Below, one piece after another: positions 1 to 9,294 of a stretch of 64,000 nucleotides of DNA; positions within the stretch are counted from its first letter, which is position 1; every line of letters begins with the position of its first letter. Below the pieces are notes generated by a model. That model was not told the origin of the DNA. It did no database searches and saw nothing but the letters and a program-made list of their open reading frames with translations. The DNA comes from Thermococcus sp. 18S1 (lineage in GTDB: Archaea; Methanobacteriota_B; Thermococci; Thermococcales; Thermococcaceae), in contig NZ_SNUU01000001.1 in the NCBI RefSeq assembly GCF_012027645.1, positions 310,001 through 374,000 on the forward strand, given 5' to 3'. The translations under genes and the position numbers were made by a program.

Positions 1-106
1 CGTAGACCTTCTGGCCGGGGACGAGGTTCTTGGTGGCTATCTTCTCGCTACCGTCCTCATCAACGAAGACGTAAACACCGGGGAACTTGTGCTTCTTAAT
101 CCTCAT
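1..106 (-). CDS. flpA: Fibrillarin-like rRNA/tRNA 2'-O-methyltransferase, N-terminal fragment
   Basis: Only the first 35 codons lie in the window; the gene runs off the left edge. The N-terminus ([10 protein letters not shown], then a [12 protein letters not shown] stretch) matches the beta-strand start of archaeal fibrillarin, which is about 227 residues when complete. Fibrillarin is the S-adenosylmethionine-dependent methyltransferase of box C/D guide RNPs and modifies rRNA and tRNA riboses. It follows the nop5 gene by 5 nt on the same strand and its start is preceded by GAGGT, so the pair is an operon. This is the usual archaeal arrangement of the two protein partners of the RNP. The methyltransferase domain itself is not visible here. 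Confidence 0.9.
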   Translation of the reverse strand, partial: MRIKKHKFPGVYVFVDEDGSEKIATKNLVPGQKVY

Positions 107-111
107 CTACC

Positions 112-1389
112 TCACCTCTTGCCGCCCTTCTTCTTTTTCTTTCCGCCTTTCTCGCCCTTCTTACCCTTTCCGGCTTTCTCCTTCTTCTTGCCGCCAAAGC
201 CCTTGCCCTTCTTCTCCTTGCCCTTGAACTTCTTCTTTTTCTTCTTCTTTTCCGGCTTGGCCTTCCTCTTGGGCGGGTTCGGATACTTCTGCTTTATTTC
301 CTGAATGCGCTGCTCTATCTCCTGCTTCAGCTCCTCGGCGATGTATTCACCGGAGAAGTAGTCAACCCTGGCAGCTATGGCGAGCTTTCCTGCCAAAGCC
401 CTCGCTATCTTACCCCTCTGCCACCACGGCGAGCGGTTTATGGCCGGGTACTGGAAGATGACGCCGTGCTTGGGCGGCTTTGCACCACTCCTCAGGTGCC
501 TGAAGAGAGCCTTCTCTGCACCGAGAACCTGTATGGTCGATGCTGGCATTATGGCGAGCTCCTTGAGGCCTCCCGCGAGGCTCATAAGGCGGGCGGCGAG
601 CTTGGCGCCGACTAAAGCCTTCAGGTTCGGTGCGACCTCGTCCATGGCCGTCTCCAGGTAGTCCTCTATCTCCTTCCTGAGCTTGTAGAGGTCGTTTATC
701 TCGCTGGCCAGCTTCATTATGATGTCGCTGTCGAACTTACCGAGCGGAGCACCCATTGATGTTTCCGCGGCCTTCAGTATCTTCTCCACCTTGGAATCGG
801 GGAAACCAAGGCTCCTGAGCCTCTCTTCGCTGACGTTGTCCCTCGAGCCAACGGTCTTGACGAACGCCACGTACTGCTCGTGCCTCGGCAGAATCTCATC
901 GAGCTCCGGGAAGTGCAGGCCGTACCACTCCCTCAGCCTGGAGACGAGGAGGTTGGTGACCTTGTCTATGTCGTCGAGGGCCTCGATGGCCTGGATTATC
1001 ATTTTGTCCCTTGCTCCGCTCTGCTTCTGTATGCGGAGCCTGGTCAGGGCAACGCCAACCCCGAAGTACTCGTCGAACCAGCTCTCGCCGAGGAACTCCT
1101 CTGGGCTTGAGCGGAGCTTCTCTCCGGCGATGTTCGGGAACTCGGCGGTTGCGTTGTAGCCGAGCTCCTTCAGGGCCCTTCCCAGTTCGGAGTCTTCCAC
1201 CACAAACTCGTCGTAGCCCCTCTCCATGAGCTCGTCAAGGAAAGAAACCAGCTCGTCGCTTGGCTCACCCTTCAGAAGCCTGTCAAGGCTCGCTTCCGGT
1301 CTTCCGGAGAAGACCTTCTGATCAACGAGATTACCGCTCTCGTCAAAGGCGTAGATGCCCCTGACGTTCTCCGCTATGTAAGCTTTCAT
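112..1389 (-). CDS. nop5: Nop5/Nop56-like C/D RNP scaffold protein
   Basis: Scaffold of the archaeal box C/D RNP: it bridges fibrillarin to L7Ae and the guide RNA. Visible parts are an N-terminal fibrillarin-binding domain (about residues 1-115), a helical coiled-coil arm (about 120-230) and the Nop RNA-binding domain with the signature GAEKALFRHL (about residue 290). The last 55 residues are a very lysine/glycine-rich tail, typical of Thermococcales Nop5. The start at 1389 (MKAYIAENVRG) was chosen because GGGTGAT lies just upstream; upstream GTG/ATG codons to 1398 are in frame but overlap that site. Transcription continues into flpA. Confidence 0.95.
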   Translation of the reverse strand: MKAYIAENVRGIYAFDESGNLVDQKVFSGRPEASLDRLLKGEPSDELVSFLDELMERGYDEFVVEDSELGRALKELGYNATAEFPNIAGEKLRSSPEEFLGESWFDEYFGVGVALTRLRIQKQSGARDKMIIQAIEALDDIDKVTNLLVSRLREWYGLHFPELDEILPRHEQYVAFVKTVGSRDNVSEERLRSLGFPDSKVEKILKAAETSMGAPLGKFDSDIIMKLASEINDLYKLRKEIEDYLETAMDEVAPNLKALVGAKLAARLMSLAGGLKELAIMPASTIQVLGAEKALFRHLRSGAKPPKHGVIFQYPAINRSPWWQRGKIARALAGKLAIAARVDYFSGEYIAEELKQEIEQRIQEIKQKYPNPPKRKAKPEKKKKKKKFKGKEKKGKGFGGKKKEKAGKGKKGEKGGKKKKKGGKR

Positions 1390-1485
1390 TATCATCACCC
1401 TCTCAGTTTTTGTTTCCGAAGTATAAAAGGCATACCCCTTTTAAGCCCTATCGGTAGAAAGAAGTAGGAGAAAAGGAAAAAACCC

Positions 1486-2634
<1,149 letters not shown>

Positions 2635-2707
2635 TTAAGTGTATAGAATTGGTGATGTGCTCAAAGGTGTGCATTTAATGGGGGGAACGGAAGTGGAGGA
2701 AAAACTC

Positions 2708-3949
2708 ATGCGTAAGCTGGGTTCAGGTTCACTGGACTTTGAAACGTACTTCTCTGACAAGGCCAAATCGATGAAGGCATCCGAGATCAGGGAGCTCCTC
2801 AAGCTCGTCGAGAGCTCGGACGTTATCTCACTCGCCGGCGGCCTCCCCGCCCCGGAGACCTTCCCTGTTGAGAAGATCAAGGAGATAGCCCAGGACGTTC
2901 TCACCCACCACGCCGACAAGGCGCTCCAGTACGGTACCACCAAAGGCTTCACCCCGCTCCGCCTCACCCTCGCGGACTGGATGGAGAAGCGCTACGGCAT
3001 CCCGACCAGCAAGGTTGAGATAATGATGGTCGCCGGCAGCCAGCAGGCCCTCGACCTCATCGGAAGGACGTTCATCAACCCGGGGGACCTGATCGTCGTC
3101 GAGGGACCAACCTACCTCGCGGCACTCAACGCGTTCAAGTACTACGATCCCGAGTTCATCAGCATCCCGATGGACGACAACGGAATGATGGTCGATCTCC
3201 TCGAGGAGAAGCTCAAGAAGCTCAACGCAGAGGGTAAGAAGATCAAATTCGTTTACACGGTCTCAACTTTCCAGAACCCGATGGGCGTTACCATGAGTCT
3301 CGACAGGAGGAAGAAGCTCATCGAACTCGCGAGGGAATACGACTTCCTTATCATCGAGGACAGCCCGTACAGCGAGCTTCGCTACTCTGGAGAGCCCATC
3401 CCGCCGATCAAGCACTTCGACGACGAGGGAAGGGTTCTCTACCTCGGAACGTTCTCAAAGATACTCGCGCCCGGATTCAGGCTTGGATGGATAGCCGCCC
3501 ACCCGCACTTCATAAGGAAGATGGAGATAGCCAAACAGGCCGTTGACCTCTGCGCCAACACGCTCGCCCAGCTCATCGCCTGGAAGTACGTTGAGGAGGG
3601 CTACCTCGACGAGCAGATACCGAAGATAATCGAGTTCTACAAGCCGCGCAGGGACGCGATGCTCGAGGCCCTCGAGGAGTACATGCCAGAGGGCGTCAGG
3701 TGGACCAAGCCCGAGGGAGGAATGTTCATCTGGGTCACCCTCCCGGAGGGCATCGACACCAAACTCATGATGGAGAAGGCAGTTTCCAAGGGCGTCGCCT
3801 ACGTCCCCGGTGAGGCGTTCTTCGCCCACCGCGACGTCAAGAACACGATGCGCCTGAACTTCACCTACGTGCCCGAGGAGAAGATACGCGAGGGCGTCAA
3901 GAGGCTCGCCGAGGTCATAGAGGAAGAGATGAAGGCCCTCAAGGGCTGA
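2708..3949 (+). CDS. PLP-dependent aminotransferase, class I/II (multisubstrate, 2-aminoadipate/aromatic type)
   Basis: Fold-type I aminotransferase of 413 residues. The internal aldimine lysine is Lys251 in TFSKILAPG. The PLP ring-binding Asp218 and Tyr221 (IIEDSPYSE), the Asn-Pro pair near residue 190 and the substrate-binding Arg near the C-terminus (MRLNFTYV) are present. The N-terminal MKASEIRELLK and GGLPAPETFP segments are typical of the archaeal/Thermus LysN and kynurenine aminotransferase group, so likely substrates are 2-aminoadipate, aromatic and branched-chain amino acids with 2-oxoglutarate. The start at 2708 is preceded by GGAGG eight bases away; an open frame to 2639 covers the leader and is not used. 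Exact substrate cannot be assigned. Confidence 0.88.
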   Translation: MRKLGSGSLDFETYFSDKAKSMKASEIRELLKLVESSDVISLAGGLPAPETFPVEKIKEIAQDVLTHHADKALQYGTTKGFTPLRLTLADWMEKRYGIPTSKVEIMMVAGSQQALDLIGRTFINPGDLIVVEGPTYLAALNAFKYYDPEFISIPMDDNGMMVDLLEEKLKKLNAEGKKIKFVYTVSTFQNPMGVTMSLDRRKKLIELAREYDFLIIEDSPYSELRYSGEPIPPIKHFDDEGRVLYLGTFSKILAPGFRLGWIAAHPHFIRKMEIAKQAVDLCANTLAQLIAWKYVEEGYLDEQIPKIIEFYKPRRDAMLEALEEYMPEGVRWTKPEGGMFIWVTLPEGIDTKLMMEKAVSKGVAYVPGEAFFAHRDVKNTMRLNFTYVPEEKIREGVKRLAEVIEEEMKALKG

Positions 3950-4015
3950 CCATTCTTCTTTCCCTTTCGCAAAGCTTTTTATCCCCTTCTTAGAACTGCA
4001 GTTAAGGTGATAGTC

Positions 4016-4906
4016 ATGAAACCGCTGATCGGTATAATCGGTCAGATTGACCACTCGAGAAACAGGCTGTTTCTGGACAAAACTCACATAGAGAAGATCG
4101 CGGCGGCCGGCGGAATTCCCGCGGTTTTCAACACCGCCGCCTCACCTGACGAGGTTCTTGAGCACGTCGATGGGATACTCCTCATAGAAGGACCCGACGT
4201 TCACCCCCACTTCTACGGGGAGGACCCTTCCGGCGCCATCAAGTACGTCGATGTTGACCGTGACGAGTTCGAGATAAGCCTCGTGAGAAAGGCCGTTGAG
4301 AGGGGCGTTCCGATACTCGGCATCTGCAGGGGCATGCAGGTCATAAACGTGGCCCTGGGCGGAACCCTCTACCAGGACCTCAACGAGATACCCAAGGCGA
4401 TAAAGCACGACTGGGAGCTCAAACTCATAGGGCCGAGCCAGCGCGTCCACGGGGTCAGGATAAAGATGAGCTCAAAGCTCTACGGGATACTCAAGGACGA
4501 GCTGGACATAGAGGGCACCAACGAGGTCTACCTCAGGGTGAACAGCTTCCACCACCAGGCCGTCAAGAGGGTGGGCGAAGGAATCCGGCCGGTCGCGTAC
4601 GCGGTCGATGGACTGATCGAGGCAATAGAGGGCACCGAGGATGCCGAGGGCTTCATCATGGGGGTCCAGTGGCAGCCAGAATACCTGCCCGAGATGGAGA
4701 AACTGTACGAGGCATTCGTGAGGGCCGCGGCCGAGTATCGGACGAGGAAGCTCGAGCTTGAGAGGGTCGAGATAGAGGCGGAGCTCAAGGAAAAGCTCGG
4801 GAAGGCGGAAACCGAGGAAGAAGCCCCTGCAATCACGGAGGAACGAGATGAGAGCCATCACAGCTCGGAAACGACCGATAGCCCTCCCGACACGAGCCAA
4901 AGCTGA
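4016..4906 (+). CDS. Class I glutamine amidotransferase-like protein (peptidase C26 type)
   Basis: Resembles gamma-glutamyl-gamma-aminobutyrate hydrolase (PuuD) and other class I amidotransferase folds. The nucleophile elbow GICRGMQ places Cys104 correctly. In the second motif, usually VQWHPE, this protein reads GVQWQPE, so the catalytic His is Gln220, while Glu222 is kept. Activity is therefore uncertain. The last 50 residues are a charged helix followed by a Ser/Thr/Glu-rich low-complexity tail, unlike the family core. The 3' end overlaps the convergent radical SAM gene by 74 bp. The start at 4016 has GGTGAT six bases upstream. A paralogous role in gamma-glutamyl hydrolysis is possible but not shown. 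Confidence 0.8.
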   Translation: MKPLIGIIGQIDHSRNRLFLDKTHIEKIAAAGGIPAVFNTAASPDEVLEHVDGILLIEGPDVHPHFYGEDPSGAIKYVDVDRDEFEISLVRKAVERGVPILGICRGMQVINVALGGTLYQDLNEIPKAIKHDWELKLIGPSQRVHGVRIKMSSKLYGILKDELDIEGTNEVYLRVNSFHHQAVKRVGEGIRPVAYAVDGLIEAIEGTEDAEGFIMGVQWQPEYLPEMEKLYEAFVRAAAEYRTRKLELERVEIEAELKEKLGKAETEEEAPAITEERDESHHSSETTDSPPDTSQS

Positions 4907-5675
4907 TTCCCCTTTCCAGAATCTTTCTCTCCGCCTCACGCAGAATCTCAAGCCTCAGCTCGCGGGGCAGGTAGTAGTAGCCCCCTATTCTCTCCCCCCG
5001 CTCATAGAGCGGCCACAGCTTCTCCATCAGCTCCGGGAACTTGGCGAACATCCTTCTCTTTGAATCGGGCCTCAGCTTGAGGGTCGAGACCGTGATATGA
5101 CTCACGAAGCTCAGGGCATCGAGCGTCTCCTCAAAATCCTCCCATGTGTAGAACGGTATTATCGGGTCAATGCGGGCATAAACTGGAATACCCGCATCCT
5201 TTGCCCTCTCAAGCGCCCGGATTCTCGCCCTTGGGGAAGGGGCATTCGGCTCCAGCAGCTTTGCCTTCCGTTTATCCACCGTGGTCACCGTTATTCCGAC
5301 GGCGCACTTAAGCTCGCCCAGAACGTCCAGGTCGCGCTCAAAGATGTCGGACTTCGTGAGGAGCAGGCATCGGACATCGTAGCGTTTGAAGAGCTTGAGA
5401 ACGCTCCGTGTTATGCCCAGTTCACGCTCGATCGTCGGATAGGGGTCCGATGAATAGGAGAGCGCTATTATGTGGCGCCTGTCAAGGCGCCTCAGCTCCC
5501 GTTCCAGCTTCGGCAGGAGACCTTCCTTGATCCTCACCCTGAAGGCGTTGGGGATGTAGCTCGTTATGTAGCAGTAAACGCAGGCATGGTCGCAGCCGGT
5601 GTAGACGTTCAGCGTGTACTTAAAGGGGCATGTGCAGAGCTTCGCCTTCCATGGGTCGAAGGGACGGATATACAT
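4833..5675 (-). CDS. Radical SAM protein, SPL-like family
   Basis: 280-residue radical S-adenosylmethionine protein. The cluster motif is GCDHACVYCY (C-x3-C-x2-C), near residue 29, followed by a TIM-barrel-like region with the GITVTTVD and ARIDPIIPF strands. The family is related to spore photoproduct lyase-like Rv2578c/SplB proteins of unknown substrate. Extra cysteines at the C-terminus (FGSCREGY, PSCDG) could bind a second cluster or metal. It is alone on the minus strand between two rightward genes. Its last 74 bases overlap the end of the amidotransferase gene tail to tail. The function is not known. Confidence 0.82.
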   Translation of the reverse strand: MYIRPFDPWKAKLCTCPFKYTLNVYTGCDHACVYCYITSYIPNAFRVRIKEGLLPKLERELRRLDRRHIIALSYSSDPYPTIERELGITRSVLKLFKRYDVRCLLLTKSDIFERDLDVLGELKCAVGITVTTVDKRKAKLLEPNAPSPRARIRALERAKDAGIPVYARIDPIIPFYTWEDFEETLDALSFVSHITVSTLKLRPDSKRRMFAKFPELMEKLWPLYERGERIGGYYYLPRELRLEILREAERKILERGISFGSCREGYRSFPSCDGSHLVPP

Positions 5676-5733
5676 GTTTTTGCCTACGAAAAGGCCTTAA
5701 AAGGAATTGCGTTTACACTGACGGGTGAAAAAC

Positions 5734-6141
5734 ATGACAGATGAGGTCAGGGGACGCGTCAAGTGGGTTGAGAACATGCAGTTCATCGGAAAGATGGACA
5801 CAGACCAGTGCGCAATAATTCTCGGAGACGGCGGCATAAGCCCCATGAAGCTCCTTCTCCTGAGCGTCGCCGGGTGCACGGCCTACGACGTCGTCATGAT
5901 ACTCCAAAAGATGCGCGAGCCGATTGAAGGCCTGGAGGTCGAGATAAGCGGCGAGAGGCGTGAGGAACACCCCCGCATATACAGGAAGGTTCACCTTCAC
6001 TATAAAATCTACGGCGACGTGAGCGAGGAGAAGGCCAAACGCGCCATAGAGCTGAGCCAGGACAAATACTGCTCGGCCAGTGCGCACGTGAAGCTCAGCG
6101 GTGCCGAGGTTACCTACTCCTTCGAGATAGTCAGGGGTTAG
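5734..6141 (+). CDS. OsmC family protein
   Basis: Small (135 residues) OsmC/Ohr-fold protein. The two family cysteines are visible in DQCAIILGDGG and in SVAGCTAYDV, the latter at the start of the long central helix. OsmC proteins are thiol peroxidases acting on organic hydroperoxides in the cytoplasm; this one is closest to the short YhfA-like branch, whose substrate is less clear. The start at 5734 is preceded by GGGTG. It lies 39 bp upstream of marC on the same strand and could share its transcript. No regulator gene is adjacent. Confidence 0.85.
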   Translation: MTDEVRGRVKWVENMQFIGKMDTDQCAIILGDGGISPMKLLLLSVAGCTAYDVVMILQKMREPIEGLEVEISGERREEHPRIYRKVHLHYKIYGDVSEEKAKRAIELSQDKYCSASAHVKLSGAEVTYSFEIVRG

Positions 6142-6180
6142 GTTTTTAACCCCCTCTTCTTCCCGCCTTCGGGTGGTGAC

Positions 6181-6822
6181 GTGATAGAGCTGGTCAAGTA
6201 CTTCGTGATACTCTACGGCGGACTGTTCGCAATAACGAACCCGGTCGGAGCGGTTCCAGTCTTCCTCGGGGTTACCCACGACCTCTCCTGGAGCCAGAGG
6301 CGGGAGATAGCCCAAAAAACAGCCACCACAGTTATCTTGACCCTCGTCGTCTTCGCCCTCATAGGGGAGTGGATATTCAAGTTCTTCGGCTCGAGCGTCG
6401 ATGCCTTCGCGATAGCCGGGGGAATCCTCCTCTTCAAGATGGCGATGGACATGCTCTCGGGCCGGCTCTCGACGGTCAAGATAAGCAAAGAAGAGACAGA
6501 GGAGTTCAGCGAGGAAGTGGTCACCCTGGAGGAGGTCGCCATAATCCCGCTCGCCATACCCCTCATCTCGGGGCCCGGTGCGATAACCACGGCCATGCTC
6601 TACATGGCGAAGAGCCACGGCGTTCCGGAAAAGGCGACGGTGGTGGCGAGCATTCTCGCGATAGGCCTGACGGTCTGGCTGATCCTCTGCTCCTCCAACA
6701 GGATACAGGAGAGGCTCGGCAGGGTGGGAATAAAGGTCATGACGAGAATGATGGGTCTCATACTCACCTCGATGGCCGTTCAGATGATAATCAATGGCAT
6801 CAAGGGGGCGTTCGGGCTTTAG
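6181..6822 (+). CDS. MarC family integral membrane protein
   Basis: 213-residue membrane protein with six predicted hydrophobic segments arranged in two halves. Family signatures ITNPVGAVPVFL near the N-terminus and IPLAIPLISGPGAIT in the middle identify MarC/UPF0056. The family has been linked to amino acid movement in Thermococcus (NAAT name) and was wrongly tied to multiple antibiotic resistance in bacteria. The start is GTG at 6181 with GGGTGGTGAC in front of it. A direct transport role here is inferred from the family, not visible. Confidence 0.85.
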   Translation: MIELVKYFVILYGGLFAITNPVGAVPVFLGVTHDLSWSQRREIAQKTATTVILTLVVFALIGEWIFKFFGSSVDAFAIAGGILLFKMAMDMLSGRLSTVKISKEETEEFSEEVVTLEEVAIIPLAIPLISGPGAITTAMLYMAKSHGVPEKATVVASILAIGLTVWLILCSSNRIQERLGRVGIKVMTRMMGLILTSMAVQMIINGIKGAFGL

Positions 6823-6946
6823 AGTTTCATGATTTTATTGCCCGGGACTTAAATTTTTATACTTGATTTTGGCCAGGTTTTCACTTTTGGCAATAGGAAA
6901 GGATTAAATAGAAGAATGGCCCACCGTGTAACAGGGTGGCACCAAG

Positions 6947-7825
6947 ATGGATAAGAACGTGAAGGTTGCCGTCCTGGTTCTTTCCGTTGTTGTGGTTCTC
7001 ACGCTGGGTTACTACATATCCGGGAACCAGCTACCAGGCCAGGACTCCAGCGACGGGGTGGACTACTCCACCGTAACCTGCACGCTCGAGACGGAGCCCC
7101 AGTTCACCCACGCAAACGCCTGGACCGGCTGGAGCGTCAGGGAGCTCGTGGACAATCGCATGGTGGAGTTCACCGATTTTCTGGAGTTCGTTCCAAAGGT
7201 ATCGCTGAGTGAAGGAACAAGCAGCGGTTTCCTGCACGCGCAGGACTGGCCGGCTGAGATGGGGATAGCACCAAAGTGCACCCTGGCCGGCAGTGCCGTC
7301 TTCTTCCAGAACAACGATACCGCGAGGGGAATGTACTACCCGGTGGTTGCCGGAAACAGGGGCGCGATAAGAAGACAGGACATCGAACTGCCCGCGGGGG
7401 ACGTTTACTTCGCCCACTACGTGATACCAGTGAAGAACGCCACCTGGGAGGTAACGGAGAACCTCGCGAACTCGAACGGGACGGACTTTCTGATGAGCGG
7501 CGGCATCTCGGAAAGAAGGAGAACAGAGCTCACCGGGGTCTGCACCTGCCCCGTTGAAGCGGTAATTGTCCAGCTCGACGAGGCAATAAAGGCTAAGGGG
7601 TTTGAGGAGGCCGCTCTGGAGAAAAAACCCACCGAGAACGAGTATTTCAGGCCGTTGAGTGCAAAACTCTACCACAGGGGCGGTGATTACCTCTACGTCG
7701 AATTCTCTGAGGTCGAGGGCATGGATTTGGTTAGAGTCCTCATGATAATGGGCGATGAGAAAGTCGTGAAGGCCTACGCGGAAGCCTTCACCGCCGTCGA
7801 GGGGAACGGTTCCGGTGAAAGTTAG
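6947..7825 (+). CDS. Secreted or membrane-anchored protein of unknown function
   Basis: 292 residues with a charged N-terminus (MDKNVK) and one hydrophobic segment (about residues 6-24), then a soluble extracellular part. There is no lipobox cysteine, so it may be a signal-anchored protein. Four cysteines occur (TVTCTLE, PKCTLAG and the CTC of GVCTCPV), which would allow disulfides outside the cell. No enzymatic motif was recognised. A TATA-like AATTTTTATACTT lies about 95 bases upstream and GGGTGGCACCAAG precedes the ATG. I do not recognise the family; no neighbour suggests a role. Confidence 0.7.
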   Translation: MDKNVKVAVLVLSVVVVLTLGYYISGNQLPGQDSSDGVDYSTVTCTLETEPQFTHANAWTGWSVRELVDNRMVEFTDFLEFVPKVSLSEGTSSGFLHAQDWPAEMGIAPKCTLAGSAVFFQNNDTARGMYYPVVAGNRGAIRRQDIELPAGDVYFAHYVIPVKNATWEVTENLANSNGTDFLMSGGISERRRTELTGVCTCPVEAVIVQLDEAIKAKGFEEAALEKKPTENEYFRPLSAKLYHRGGDYLYVEFSEVEGMDLVRVLMIMGDEKVVKAYAEAFTAVEGNGSGES

Positions 7826-7873
7826 AACCGGCACATTTTTAGTCCCTCACGACAACTTTTTTCGGTGTAAGCC

Positions 7874-8155
7874 ATGAGAGGCGACCTGATCCGTGTTCTG
7901 AGCACCGCGGAGGAGAAGGCAAACGAGCTGAAGCTCGACGGATACGAGCCAGACGTGGTCCTCCTTGGAAAAGAGGCCTACGAGTTCATAAGGGAGCAGC
8001 TCAACGAGGAGTTTGGGGATGAAGAGGAGGTTTTCGAGCTCTCCGGACTCAAGATACGTGTGGTCGAAGAGCTCGATGGTGACGCCGTCGTCATAGACAG
8101 CAAGGCCATCGGTCTGGGCCTGGGAGGCGCAAAGCGCCTCAAGGTCGTCCTATGA
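7874..8155 (+). CDS. DUF1884 protein (HK97 A-domain-like, family 4 encapsulin type)
   Basis: 93-residue acidic protein closely resembling the Pyrococcus furiosus DUF1884 protein of solved structure (PF0899). The matching blocks are RGDLIRVL, EKANELKLDGYEPDVVL and DAVVIDSK followed by AKRLKVVL. From memory of the encapsulin literature, DUF1884 proteins have been classed as family 4 encapsulins, meaning isolated A-domains of the HK97 capsid fold proposed to associate with metabolic enzymes. Here the convergent neighbour is a CitG/MdcB-type gene overlapping its 3' end by 17 bp. Whether the protein assembles, and with what, cannot be judged from sequence. The GTAAGCC leader before the ATG is a weak ribosome site. 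Confidence 0.75.
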   Translation: MRGDLIRVLSTAEEKANELKLDGYEPDVVLLGKEAYEFIREQLNEEFGDEEEVFELSGLKIRVVEELDGDAVVIDSKAIGLGLGGAKRLKVVL

Positions 8156-9065
8156 CTCCCCACACCTTTCCGTTTCTCATCTCTATCCTGAGTCCCCGCA
8201 GGGCGAGGAGGCTCAGCGATACCGCCATGACGTCCGCCAGGCTCCCGGGGTTTCTGAGGTCGCCCTTCCCGCGCATGAACGAGTCGAACTCCTCAACGCT
8301 GAGTTCTCCGTTGAGAACCATCTTGGCCTTCTCCCGAACGAGCTTCGCCTCCTCAATGCCAGCCTTCCTGATTATCAGCGTGTCGAGGTTTGTTGCGAGC
8401 AGCTCAACGAAGGCCCTCACGACGGCATCCTCCAGCGGGAGCTCCTTTATCAGTTCGTAGAGCCTTCCAAAGGTTGAATAGCTCAGCTCGTATTCATTAA
8501 GCCACTCGCAGAATATCAGCTCACGCTCGCAGCTTATCTCCGCGAGTCTGGCGAGGTTGATTCCATCCTGGAACAGCTCTTTGAAGGACTCATCGCTGTA
8601 AACATCGTACTTGACGCCGCTGGGGATTCCCTTGGGATTGGCTATCCTTATCGCCCGGTAGAGCTCCATCGTGTCCCTGACCGTCGATTCCTCTATCAGC
8701 AGCCTCGCCTTTTTCCGTGCATCGAGCATGTTACGGCCCATTGTCAGCCCCATTATGAGGGGAATCGAGAGGGCAATGATGCCAAAATTCGGGTTGGCAT
8801 CCTGGGCCTCGCGGGAGTTCTGAACGGCCCGCTTTATCAGCTCACCGAGTCCCGCTTCCCGGGGCTCGAGGATCCCCTTCCTCAGAAGCTCCGCCGTCTT
8901 CACGGCCTCGTAGTAAACCCCCGTGACGGCCGTGTCAGCGAAGAGAAAGTGATAGAAGGTGAGGTCGTCGAAATCCCTGAGGCGGCTCACGTTGCCCGGT
9001 TTCGGAACCGCTGCCTCGAGGAGCGGACCGAGGGTGAAGGCGCGGACTATTCTCCACCTCTCCAT
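8139..9065 (-). CDS. CitG/MdcB-type triphosphoribosyl-dephospho-CoA synthase homologue
   Basis: 308-residue member of the CitG family, which makes the 2'-(5''-triphosphoribosyl)-3'-dephospho-CoA prosthetic group precursor from ATP and dephospho-CoA in bacteria with citrate or malonate lyases. Family blocks are AVPKPGNVSR near the N-terminus, NPNFGIIALSIPL in the middle and GDLRNPGSLADV near the C-terminus. No citrate or malonate lyase genes lie nearby, so the archaeal role is probably different (for example another nucleotide-coenzyme transfer). It is the last gene of a four-gene minus-strand operon, starting directly after the stop of the small membrane protein gene. Confidence 0.8.
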   Translation of the reverse strand: MERWRIVRAFTLGPLLEAAVPKPGNVSRLRDFDDLTFYHFLFADTAVTGVYYEAVKTAELLRKGILEPREAGLGELIKRAVQNSREAQDANPNFGIIALSIPLIMGLTMGRNMLDARKKARLLIEESTVRDTMELYRAIRIANPKGIPSGVKYDVYSDESFKELFQDGINLARLAEISCERELIFCEWLNEYELSYSTFGRLYELIKELPLEDAVVRAFVELLATNLDTLIIRKAGIEEAKLVREKAKMVLNGELSVEEFDSFMRGKGDLRNPGSLADVMAVSLSLLALRGLRIEMRNGKVWGVIGRP

Positions 9066-9293
9066 TCAGACCACCAGGTACAGCAGCAGGTAGATGAGGT
9101 AGAGCACCAGCACGGCCCTTCTGAGGGCCCTTCTCGTCAGCATGTAGAGGCCGAAGGCCACCAAAGTCATACCCCAGAAGGCGTCCTTTATGTACGGCGC
9201 GTACGGCCTCAGCCAGTCAAGGAAAGAGGGATGGAACTCCCTCATAAGGAGAAGAAGGCCGAGGAAAACGAAAATCCAGCCGAGTGTCCTCAT
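9066..9293 (-). CDS. Small membrane protein of the PspC operon
   Basis: 75 residues with three hydrophobic stretches (about 4-17, 38-53 and 61-75) and a basic loop RRALRRA. The shape resembles the LiaI/LiaF transmembrane modules that accompany PspC in bacteria, but similarity is too weak to name. It starts one base after the pspC stop with GGGGGACTGAG upstream and ends directly against the start of the CitG homologue, so it is translationally linked to both. The function is unknown. Confidence 0.7.
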   Translation of the reverse strand: MRTLGWIFVFLGLLLLMREFHPSFLDWLRPYAPYIKDAFWGMTLVAFGLYMLTRRALRRAVLVLYLIYLLLYLVV

Positions 9294-9294
9294 C

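Noticed and set aside
880-1110. Opposite-strand open frames inside nop5 and many other genes
   Set aside because: They are antisense shadows caused by GC-rich codons; no ribosome site, domain or promoter of their own.
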